Translations under genes and position numbers: made by a program
The notes under the pieces: generated by a model
What the model was told of the DNA's origin: nothing
What the model saw: the letters and a program-made list of their open reading frames with translations, nothing else
Databases searched by the model: none
NCBI GenBank assembly: GCA_900318855.1
Contig: ONMG01000012.1
Coordinates: forward strand, 1 to 15,609
Reading direction: 5' to 3'
From: an uncultured Prevotella sp.
GTDB taxonomy: Bacteria > Bacteroidota > Bacteroidia > Bacteroidales > Bacteroidaceae
DNA length: 15,609 bases
Part shown: piece after piece, positions 1 through 6,910 of the stretch
Numbering within the stretch: position 1 is the first letter of the stretch
How the letters are laid out: every line of letters starts with the position of its first letter

Positions 1-1938
1 ACTCTTAACACCGGTCCAGGAGGCCCCATTGTCAGTGCTCACAAAGGCGCGGAAGTAGGAGGCAGCCCCCGTGGGATTGCTCACCGTGAATTTCAGTTGA
101 GTGAGGGTGTAGTTGAGCAGGCCCGAGGTGAGTGTGCCCTTGCGGTAGAATCTTGCGGCTCGAGCCCCACTGATGAAGCTCTGGGTGGTGGAGTCGGCCA
201 GGCTCACACCGGTGTGGTCGAAGTCCCACGTGGTGAAGTTGCCTGCCACTCCTATGGTGTCGGCATTCACAGTGTCCACTTGCTCAAAGTCTTCCACGAT
301 TTGCGGCACGATGGTGCGTGTGGCCTTCAGCGTTATCACCCCGTCGTCCTCGTGGATGTCGGAGAGGGCTACGTCGTTCTCAAGTCCTGCCCACGACTTC
401 AGGCTCGGTGTCGTCGTGTTGTCGAGCCTTTCCACCTGGCGTGTGCCGGGATAGGGGTCATGGTCGGTGTCAATCAGTTTGGAGGCACTCGAGTAGGTCT
501 CCTCATTGATGCTGTCGCCGCCTGCCCGCAGCAGTTCGTAGTAGGGGTGTGAGGAATAGCAGTTCACGGTGTTGTTCGTCCACACCTGAGGATTCGTGGA
601 GTCGACGCGGAACACCAGCATGCCGTGGCCGGGCAGGTATTGGTCCCAGCCTTTCTGCTGACGGTTCTCCAGAAGGAAGAACTCCTTGTCCTGCAATGTG
701 TTGATACGGAACCCCCGGTTGCTTTCCATCAGGTCCTGGAGCGTGTAGGTTCCGCTTGCGTTGATAGTCTCTGGCTGGGCGAATCCGGCTTGGCAACGCT
801 CCAGCAGAGAGTATCCGCAAGGTGTACGGCTCAAGTTGAGGTAGCAGCCATTGGCCATCACCGACCAGTAGCCGGGGTGGGGGCATTTGCCGCCCGAGGC
901 GTAGTTGGTGTCGTATTCATCGCGTAGTCCGAGAACATGGCTGAATTCGTGGCAGATGGTGCCTGGACCGTCGAGCCCCAGTTGGTATTCCGGATTGTTA
1001 GCCAGGTCGGGATAGTTCTTTAGGTCGACGATGCCGCGCAGTTCCACCGAGCAGGCATAGCGACCGAATCTCACTCCGTCGAGGGTTTTGTTCAAGATTG
1101 TCGAGGCATGGGGCCATAGCAGATTACCACCGTTGTAGTGTGAGCCGGGGCCGGCCACGAGGAAAAGCACCATGTCGACGGTGCCGTCGCCGTCGGTGTC
1201 ATAGCGGCTGTAGTCCACCTGTGCGTCAGCAGAATCGAGCACGGCTTTGAAGAGGCTCTGTGCCGAGCTGGTCTGGCCCACATAGGTGCTGCTCTTTCCG
1301 CATTCAATAGGTCCGATGACATCGAAATGAGGTTTGAACTGCCCGGCCGAAGTGTCTTCGAAGTAGTCGCGCACTGAACCTGTACAAGGTTGCCATTGTG
1401 GTGTCTCTCCGACACTGTAGAAGCCTTTGAAGCCTTCTTGGTTAATCATGCTGTCGATGACTGCGGCGGGATAGGTGAACTTCTTGTCGGTGTAGTTCAC
1501 CAGGATGACGAGCCCTCTGAACTTGGAGTAGTCATAGTGGGACTCCCGGGCATAGTGAGAGGTGGCTAATGCTTTCAGGACACGGCTCTTCCTGAGCTGC
1601 TGCGCTGCATTCATGGTGGGAGCGAGACCCCGGGGCAGTTGTCTGACGAAGGCCACCTCGGCACTGCGGCGCTCGCCTGCGTTGTGAGCCATCTGCGAAG
1701 TGGGGTGGAGCGTCCCATCCTTCAGCGAGGCGTAGACGAAGGCGCCGGTGGCATTCTTGACGACGCTGAAGCCGTCGGCAGTGGTGTAGAAATTGAGGAA
1801 CTCATCACCGATGAGCCTCACTGTCAGTGAAGTGCCGTCGGGCTGTCTTACTTTCAGCAGACCGGGGAATGCCGGCACTGCCTGCGCATAGGTTGTGGCT
1901 ATGAGCAGAAAAAGCATGAACGTAAAGAGTCTTTTCAT
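1..1938 (-). CDS. Secreted M6-family (immune inhibitor A-like) metallopeptidase, C-terminus beyond the window
   Basis: This is a secreted zinc endopeptidase of the M6 family. The first 646 residues are visible and the frame is still open at the left edge. The start at 1938 is chosen because it begins a clear signal peptide (MKRLFTFMLFLLIATTYA, then QA), although the frame stays open upstream to an ATG at 2022. The zinc motif HEFSHVLGLRD lies at H330-D340 (HExxHxxGxxD), followed by a WSVMA stretch that resembles a metzincin Met-turn. An acidic DTDGDGTVD loop at 247-255 looks like a calcium site. Residues from about 530 onward look like a beta-sandwich accessory domain. The gene follows a GH76/GH92 mannan-degradation operon in the same direction but has its own promoter-like site at 2056-2086. 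A role in digesting the protein part of mannoproteins is inferred from context only. The family call is firm; the substrate is unknown. Confidence 0.93.
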   Translation of the reverse strand, partial: MKRLFTFMLFLLIATTYAQAVPAFPGLLKVRQPDGTSLTVRLIGDEFLNFYTTADGFSVVKNATGAFVYASLKDGTLHPTSQMAHNAGERRSAEVAFVRQLPRGLAPTMNAAQQLRKSRVLKALATSHYARESHYDYSKFRGLVILVNYTDKKFTYPAAVIDSMINQEGFKGFYSVGETPQWQPCTGSVRDYFEDTSAGQFKPHFDVIGPIECGKSSTYVGQTSSAQSLFKAVLDSADAQVDYSRYDTDGDGTVDMVLFLVAGPGSHYNGGNLLWPHASTILNKTLDGVRFGRYACSVELRGIVDLKNYPDLANNPEYQLGLDGPGTICHEFSHVLGLRDEYDTNYASGGKCPHPGYWSVMANGCYLNLSRTPCGYSLLERCQAGFAQPETINASGTYTLQDLMESNRGFRINTLQDKEFFLLENRQQKGWDQYLPGHGMLVFRVDSTNPQVWTNNTVNCYSSHPYYELLRAGGDSINEETYSSASKLIDTDHDPYPGTRQVERLDNTTTPSLKSWAGLENDVALSDIHEDDGVITLKATRTIVPQIVEDFEQVDTVNADTIGVAGNFTTWDFDHTGVSLADSTTQSFISGARAARFYRKGTLTSGLLNYTLTQLKFTVSNPTGAASYFRAFVSTDNGASWTGVKS

Positions 1939-2055
1939 ATTCTTGGTTGATTGGTGATAGCTCAAGTTCTCATGGGCTGGGTTGTAACGTCGGGCAGTTG
2001 GGCTGCTGTTCACGGTGGTCATCGGTGCTGTCGGCGTCGGCAATAGCTTACGGTG

Positions 2056-2086
2056 CAAAGATACTAAATAGTAGGTGTATGGCGAA
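2056..2086 (-). promoter_or_regulatory. Promoter of Bacteroidetes type for the M6 peptidase gene
   Basis: On the minus strand TATCTTTG (2056-2063) matches the Bacteroidetes -7 box TAnnTTTG. TTCG (2083-2086), 19 bases upstream, is a 3-of-4 match to the -33 TTTG element. This would give a leader of roughly 110 nt before the ATG at 1938. It lies after the hairpin that follows GH92, so the peptidase is probably transcribed independently. Confidence 0.7.
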
Positions 2087-2182
2087 GGAATCCTGATGTT
2101 TTTTTTGTTATGGGGCTAAAAAAGTAAGAATATGGCACTTCTATCCATCTGCTGACAGCGTCCTTGGTGTGGTTAGAAAGAA

Positions 2183-2215
2183 TTCCCCCATTGGCAGCTG
2201 CTGCCAATGGGGGAA
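2183..2215 (-). terminator. Hairpin terminator after the GH92 gene
   Basis: This is a perfect 15-base inverted repeat (2183-2197 and 2201-2215) around a 3-base loop. It begins 87 bases past the GH92 stop codon. On the minus strand the stem is followed by TTCTTTCT, an imperfect T-rich tract. The position between the end of the PUL and the promoter-like site of the next gene fits an intrinsic terminator. The weak T tract leaves some doubt. Confidence 0.65.
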
Positions 2216-2226
2216 AGGTGACTTTC

Positions 2227-2281
2227 AGTGAACGACGAGCTGCAAGAGTTGTTTCGTGGTGGCTCTTCACGGACGTTCACT
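2227..2281 (-). repeat. Inverted repeat in the GH92 3' untranslated region
   Basis: An 8-base perfect inverted repeat (2227-2234 and 2274-2281) encloses 39 bases that contain a second short complementary pair (AAGAG and CTCTT in RNA sense). It lies just upstream of the terminator hairpin in the transcript. It could fold into a longer stem that stabilises the 3' end, but arms this short can occur by chance. Confidence 0.3.
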
Positions 2282-2301
2282 TGTCAGTGGGGGATGAGGG
2301 G

Positions 2302-4479
2302 TTACTTTGCTCCGTGGAAGGGTGTCTCTCCAGGGGCTGTAGGTTCGGTCAGTATGTTCAGTCGTCCGCCTTGGGCTATGCTCTTATGGGATAGGAACCA
2401 TCCTTTGAGAGTGTGGCCGTTACAGCTTATACGTTTAATCTTCCGTCCTGTTCCTTCCCTGGTGATGATGAGTTCCCGGCCGTTAGCCCAAGTGACGGTG
2501 GCCTGTGGAAAGAGTGGTACCGTGACGATGTACTGTGGGTCGGCAGGTGAATAGGTGTAGAGCCCGAGTGCGTTGAAGACATACCAGGCCGACATCTCGC
2601 CAGCGTCGTCCATCCCGGCCAGGGCCAGGTGCTCGTCGCCCATGTCGTAGTAGTGGTTCATGATGCTGTCAAGGACACATTGTGCCTTCGGCTGCTCCCC
2701 CACGAAGTAGTACATGTAGGGTTGGCTGTGACCGGGTTGGTTGCCATGGCAGTAGTTGCCGATGAAGCCTGTGAGGTTTTCCACCTCATAGCCCCGCCAT
2801 GGCTCGTTGAAGAGTGAGTCGAGCTTTGTCTCGACTGCCTTCTTGCTGGGGTAGAGTTTCACCACGCCCTCGGGATCGTGAGGTGCATAGAAGAGTTCCT
2901 GCCATGCATTGGCCTCACGGAACTGGTAGGCGAAGTAGGGATAGTAGGGGTCGAACTGTCTGACAAACTTGCCGTTGGCAGTGCGACCACGGTAGAATCC
3001 TGTTGAAGCGTCGAACACGTTCTTGTAGTTGCCTGCCCTGCGCATCAGCTCCTTGTAGTCGGCCTTGTGACCGAGTACCTTGGCGATGAGCGCCGTGGCA
3101 TAGTCGTCATAGGCATATTCCAGAGTCTTGGTCACGGCAGCCTTGTATTCATCGTAGTAGGGCACGTTGATGGTGTCCTTCTCGGCTATCCACCCCTGGC
3201 GGAGGTATTCGTCGAGGTAGGGGCGTCCCCCCTTACCCGGTCTGAAGGCGTTGTTGCGAAGTAGCCTGTAGGCGCTCTCGAGGTCGAAGCCGCGAAGTCC
3301 GCGCAGATAGCATCCGGCAACGAAGGTAGAGGCATGGTCACCATGGAAGAAGGTGGGCATATAGCCACCTTGCTTCTCACCCTTGTCGGTGATGGAGCGG
3401 ATAATATCGGTGGCCACTTTGGGCTCAAGCAGGGCAAGCAGGATGAGCTTGTTGCGGTGATCGTCCCAGAAGGAGGGATTGGTGTAGTAGGCGAATCCCT
3501 TGTTCACGATGTGGCCTTCGGCATCGGTAAAGTCACCGTTGACGTCGCTGCGCAGAGCCGGCCAGAGGAACGAACGGTAGAGGCATGAATAGAAGATGCG
3601 GCGCTGACGCTCGGTGCCTCCCTCTACTTGTACCTTCCTGAGCAACTGCTCCCAGGTGTTGTCGGCTTCGGCTTTCACCTGACTGAATCCCTTGTTGCTC
3701 ATCTCAGCCTCCAGATTCTTGCGCGCGTTCTCCACGCTGGTGAAGGAGAATCCAATCTTGAGCTCCAGCGTGGAGCCGTCGCCTCCGAAGTCAATGACCG
3801 TAACGGGATAATCTCTGCCCTGACGCTGTCCAACAGCCGTTACGGGGCAGTTGGCTTCGGCATAGAAGAATATCTTGCCTTCGCCGTCCTGATAGCCTCC
3901 GAACGATTTCTCGCCCATCTTCCATAGCGCCCATTGATGCACGGTATTGTTGTTGCGGGCCATGTTGGCCAGCACCTTCTTCACTGCTCCTTGGGGGAAG
4001 GTGTACTTGTGGTAGGCACAATGCAGGGTAGAAGTGAGTTCCACATTGATGTGGTAGCGGTCGAGCATCACCTGGTAGTAGCCGGGACGGGCGCTCTCTT
4101 GAGAATGACGGAAGGTGGAGGCATAGTTGTCGGCTGTGAATCCCTGAGTGACGGGCAACAGGGGTACATGGAGCAGATTCCAGTGCCCTTTGTTGGTATG
4201 CGCGAAGCCGTAAATGAGCTTGTCCTCATACTGGTAGCCCGAGCCGCTGTGAAACTTAGTGACCGGACTCAGTTGAACCATCGCATTCGGCAGTGAAGCC
4301 CCTGGGAAGACCTCTGCTCCCCAGGTGCGCTCTTTGCGGTGTCTGACGTATTGAAGATCGTGCTGACTCCATAGAGTCGCTGTACCCAGGAGAGGATTGA
4401 CATAGTCGGTCAGCCGTCCTCCGGCCAAAGCATTCGCTCCGCTCAATACCATCAGAAGCAATAGAACACAACATCTCAT
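2302..4479 (-). CDS. GH92 alpha-mannosidase-family enzyme with Gln in place of the catalytic acid
   Basis: This 725-aa protein belongs to GH92, a family of calcium-dependent exo-alpha-mannosidases. The signal peptide (MRCCVLLLLMVLSGANALA) has no lipobox, so a periplasmic location is likely. The N-terminal domain opens with DYVNPLLGT (about 25-33), and FPGASLPNAMVQLSPVT lies near 58-74. The C-terminal (alpha/alpha)6 part carries CHGNQPGHSQPYMYY and GMDDAGEMSAWYVFNALGLY (D624, D625), both GH92 hallmarks. Two features are odd. The HGNEP motif, whose Glu is the general acid, reads HGNQP here (Q581). The usual GFSHTHLSG motif reads GFAHTNKGHW (91-100). Either ordinary mannosidase activity is altered or the substrate has a good leaving group such as phosphate. 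The ATG at 4479 overlaps the GH76 stop (ATGA), which suggests coupled translation. Membership is firm; the specificity is inferred. Confidence 0.95.
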   Translation of the reverse strand: MRCCVLLLLMVLSGANALAGGRLTDYVNPLLGTATLWSQHDLQYVRHRKERTWGAEVFPGASLPNAMVQLSPVTKFHSGSGYQYEDKLIYGFAHTNKGHWNLLHVPLLPVTQGFTADNYASTFRHSQESARPGYYQVMLDRYHINVELTSTLHCAYHKYTFPQGAVKKVLANMARNNNTVHQWALWKMGEKSFGGYQDGEGKIFFYAEANCPVTAVGQRQGRDYPVTVIDFGGDGSTLELKIGFSFTSVENARKNLEAEMSNKGFSQVKAEADNTWEQLLRKVQVEGGTERQRRIFYSCLYRSFLWPALRSDVNGDFTDAEGHIVNKGFAYYTNPSFWDDHRNKLILLALLEPKVATDIIRSITDKGEKQGGYMPTFFHGDHASTFVAGCYLRGLRGFDLESAYRLLRNNAFRPGKGGRPYLDEYLRQGWIAEKDTINVPYYDEYKAAVTKTLEYAYDDYATALIAKVLGHKADYKELMRRAGNYKNVFDASTGFYRGRTANGKFVRQFDPYYPYFAYQFREANAWQELFYAPHDPEGVVKLYPSKKAVETKLDSLFNEPWRGYEVENLTGFIGNYCHGNQPGHSQPYMYYFVGEQPKAQCVLDSIMNHYYDMGDEHLALAGMDDAGEMSAWYVFNALGLYTYSPADPQYIVTVPLFPQATVTWANGRELIITREGTGRKIKRISCNGHTLKGWFLSHKSIAQGGRLNILTEPTAPGETPFHGAK

Positions 4480-5639
4480 GGCTTAGCTTCCCTTTCGTAA
4501 AGTTGCATCATCTCCACGAGTGTGCAGGCACTGGTCTGCGAGGTGAGCTGGGTAGTGGTGCCCACCTTGCTGGCCCAGTTGGGGCCTGCAAGCATGTTCT
4601 TCTTATTGAAGCCATTGCGCCAGAGCACCTCGGCATTGTTCTTAAGGAAGGTGGAGAACTTCACCCGATAGGTTTCCGGCAGTTGGGGCTCGAGGATGAG
4701 CGAGGTGAAATAGCGCATGAAGATACCCTTGAAGAGACCTCCGTCACCTGTGCCCTCGTCGCGCAGAATGTTGTTGCCCACGTCGATATTGCCACTGTTG
4801 CTGATACCGAAGAAGGCAGCCTTCCTGGCGTCGTTGAGGTAGGTGGCGTCGGACGTGATGCCGTAGAGCAGATGGGCGGCACCTAAGAAGGTGCCTTGAT
4901 TGTAGCTCAGCGAGAGCGTGCTCAAGTCGCCCGTGTCACTATTGAGTCCATCGTAGACAGCACCCGTGGCCTGGTTGAAGAGGTTATCCTTCTCCCATGT
5001 ATAAATCTTTGTAGCCCATTCCAGATAGTGCTTGTCCTGGGTGGAAAGATAGAGCTTGGCAGCCAGAATGGCGGCGGGACCATTGGAGCAGGCATTCTTG
5101 GACGACCGGTGTGAAGTGGCCCAGGAGATGCCGCCTGAGGTATCGTCCCAACCGGTCTCGATATATTCCATGATGTCCTTGGCCGCTGCCAGGTAGGCAT
5201 TGTCCTTGGTGGTCTCATAAAGGCGCATGATGGTGAGGCCTATCCACTCGGAGTCATCGTAGTATTCACATCGGTAGTTCCGTCCTCTGTTGGTGTAGTT
5301 CATGGCCTTCACGCCTTCGAACCACTGCTTGAAGAGGTCGGAATACTTGGTGTTGCCCGTGCGGAGATAGGCGTCGATGACCACATCCATGGCATGAGCC
5401 TGTGGCCAATAGTTATTGGTGGGTGCGTTGGCAAACTGGCCAGCGTCGTAGACAAAATAGTGCTTCGACGAATCCCAGAACTGGCTGATTAAGGCCGTCG
5501 TCGAGCTGTCGGCAGCAGCGTTCCAGTCAATGGTCTGCTGCTCTTTCCCATAGGTATATTCATCATCGATCTCCATGCAGGAGGCCATGGACAGGCATAC
5601 TCCCACTATCAATGATACATTAAACAATCTTTGTTTCAT
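4476..5639 (-). CDS. GH76 endo-alpha-1,6-mannanase, surface lipoprotein
   Basis: This 387-aa protein is a GH76 family enzyme, which cuts the alpha-1,6-mannan backbone internally. The start at 5639 is chosen over upstream in-frame codons because it begins a lipoprotein signal peptide with lipobox MASC (Cys21). The acidic residues just after the Cys (MEIDDE) fit a Bacteroidetes surface-export signal. The catalytic Asp pair lies in YYDDSEWIGL (D128, D129). Other family motifs are FVYDAG (62-67), WPQAHAMDV (78-86), WDDTSGGISW (164-173) and KNACSNGPAAILAAKLY (181-197). The length suits a single catalytic domain. It sits 73 bases after the SusE-like gene, with a GC-rich hairpin in the gap, and overlaps GH92 by four bases. 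A role at the cell surface, generating fragments for SusCD import, is the usual arrangement for such enzymes. Confidence 0.95.
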   Translation of the reverse strand: MKQRLFNVSLIVGVCLSMASCMEIDDEYTYGKEQQTIDWNAAADSSTTALISQFWDSSKHYFVYDAGQFANAPTNNYWPQAHAMDVVIDAYLRTGNTKYSDLFKQWFEGVKAMNYTNRGRNYRCEYYDDSEWIGLTIMRLYETTKDNAYLAAAKDIMEYIETGWDDTSGGISWATSHRSSKNACSNGPAAILAAKLYLSTQDKHYLEWATKIYTWEKDNLFNQATGAVYDGLNSDTGDLSTLSLSYNQGTFLGAAHLLYGITSDATYLNDARKAAFFGISNSGNIDVGNNILRDEGTGDGGLFKGIFMRYFTSLILEPQLPETYRVKFSTFLKNNAEVLWRNGFNKKNMLAGPNWASKVGTTTQLTSQTSACTLVEMMQLYEREAKP

Positions 5640-5667
5640 AGTTGTTGGCTTAATGTTGGAAGGCCGT

Positions 5668-5697
5668 TCTCCGGCCCCGACGAATCCGGGCCGGAGA
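5668..5697 (-). repeat. GC-rich hairpin between the SusE-like and GH76 genes
   Basis: This is a perfect 10-base inverted repeat (5668-5677 and 5688-5697, stem CCGGCCC/GGGCCGG core) around a 10-base loop, in the 73-base gap between two genes of the same operon. No T tract follows on the minus strand, so it is probably not a full intrinsic terminator. It may stabilise the upstream mRNA segment, mark a processing site or partly attenuate transcription. That role is inference. Confidence 0.6.
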
Positions 5698-5712
5698 GAG
5701 CGTGCCCCTTTG

Positions 5713-6873
5713 TTAGTTACCGAACTCCACCTTGTGACGATATGGTCCGGAGGCGTTGACGATGAAGGTGAATTTAGTGGTCTTTCCACCGTTCACACCA
5801 CTGTCGAAACGTCCGTGCAGTTTCCACTTGTTGTCCCACTGGCTCACGGGCCATTGCTTCATGTAGAAGTAGTCCTCAGCCTGGTTGTCCGATGGACGGC
5901 TGTCGAGCGAAGCCTTGGTCGGCCCCCAGTGTATGGTCTCCTTGGTGCCGTTGTTGTCGAGTACCATCTCAAATTTGTAGCGTTCGTCTCGGCCCCAGCT
6001 CTCCTGGTGGAAAGGAGTCTGACCTTGTCCGCTCCATACACCGTTGCCCACATAGTTCATGGGGATGTCCACCTTGTTGTCGGGTGAGAAGAACCAGCCC
6101 AGGCTCACCACCTTCTTCATGCTCACTGTGGCCACATTGAAGTCGAGATTGATGCGGTAGATGCCCGTCTCTTTCACCGTGGCCTCCTTGACACCGTTCT
6201 CGCTTTCCTTGAGCTTGCTGCCATCAACGTAGAACATGCGGGAACCCTCGACAGCCTTGTCGACAAAGTGATAGGTTTTGCCGGCCTCCAGTCGGGTGAA
6301 GACCTCGAACTCTCCCGAAGCCGGCGAGGCACATCCTAAGGCTTTCGTAACATCGGTACCGCCCTCGGAACCTTCTCCGGTGATGAAGAGCTGGCTGGGA
6401 ATCTCGGAGAAACCTAACAGACGGGTTATGACCAGTGAGTGGCTCTCCTTGGCAGTCTCCTGGTTGAAGCCTCTCGACGATACCACGGTCCACTTCACGG
6501 TGCCGGTCTCACCGGTTTCCAAGCCTGCAAGCTGCCCCACCTTGTCGAGCACCTTATGGGTAATGGTGGCATAGCTGCGGGTACCCATGTCGTCGGAGGT
6601 CATGCGGTAGATAGGCTTGGTGAAGTCGCCGTCGGCCTTGTCGAACACCACTTCATAGAGTGGTGCGTTGCCGTCCTGGGCCAGCGAAGGCGACCATTCG
6701 AAGAACACACTGGCTGTGGCCGAGGCCTGCAGCTCCACCTGCTTGTTGTCCTTGGGCGAGTAAAGTTGGTCCACGGGTGTCACGTCCACGTCCTTATATT
6801 CCATATCGGAAGTGCAGGATGAGACCAGGGCAGCAGCGCCCAGGATAAAGAATGATAATATGTTGGATTTCAT
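5713..6873 (-). CDS. SusE-like surface glycan-binding lipoprotein
   Basis: This 386-aa outer-membrane lipoprotein lies directly after SusD, the usual place for a surface glycan-binding protein. The start at 6873 gives a lipoprotein signal peptide ending at Cys20 (LVSSC), followed by acidic residues (SDMEYKDVD) that fit surface export. Residues about 30-152 look like a SusE N-terminal Ig-like domain (SVFFEWSPS and YEVVFDKADGDF segments). Residues about 158-260 begin QLFITGEGSEGG, resembling the SusE/SusF starch-binding-module-like fold. A second similar module spans about 262 to the end (GWFFSPDNK to PYRHKVEFGN). Its likely job is to hold mannan at the surface for GH76 and SusCD. The gene starts 37 bases after the SusD stop. 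The ligand cannot be read from the sequence, and these proteins diverge fast, so the family call is less firm than for its neighbours. Confidence 0.85.
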   Translation of the reverse strand: MKSNILSFFILGAAALVSSCTSDMEYKDVDVTPVDQLYSPKDNKQVELQASATASVFFEWSPSLAQDGNAPLYEVVFDKADGDFTKPIYRMTSDDMGTRSYATITHKVLDKVGQLAGLETGETGTVKWTVVSSRGFNQETAKESHSLVITRLLGFSEIPSQLFITGEGSEGGTDVTKALGCASPASGEFEVFTRLEAGKTYHFVDKAVEGSRMFYVDGSKLKESENGVKEATVKETGIYRINLDFNVATVSMKKVVSLGWFFSPDNKVDIPMNYVGNGVWSGQGQTPFHQESWGRDERYKFEMVLDNNGTKETIHWGPTKASLDSRPSDNQAEDYFYMKQWPVSQWDNKWKLHGRFDSGVNGGKTTKFTFIVNASGPYRHKVEFGN

Positions 6874-6910
6874 AAGTTGATGTATTTGAGTCTGTTGTTG
6901 TTTATTATTG

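Larger units (their letters stand above)
1939..2301. other. Intergenic region between GH92 and the M6 peptidase
   Basis: This 363-base stretch has no convincing gene. In minus-strand order it holds a short structured tail after GH92 (inverted repeat 2227-2281), a strong hairpin (2183-2215), an AT-rich stretch, a promoter-like site (2056-2086) and a leader of about 110 nt for the peptidase gene. Short open frames here have no ribosome-binding context and no recognisable protein features. Confidence 0.7.

Noticed and set aside
97..552. A 151-codon plus-strand open frame at the left edge
   Set aside because: It is antisense to the M6 peptidase, whose signal peptide and zinc motif confirm the minus strand as coding.
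2183..2215. The palindrome as a CRISPR repeat or regulator operator
   Set aside because: There is a single copy with no spacer array, and its place after the last operon gene with a T-rich tail fits a terminator better.
5640..5789. An extended N-terminus for GH76
   Set aside because: It would run through the GC-rich hairpin and the end of the SusE-like gene, and place the lipobox about 70 residues from the N-terminus.
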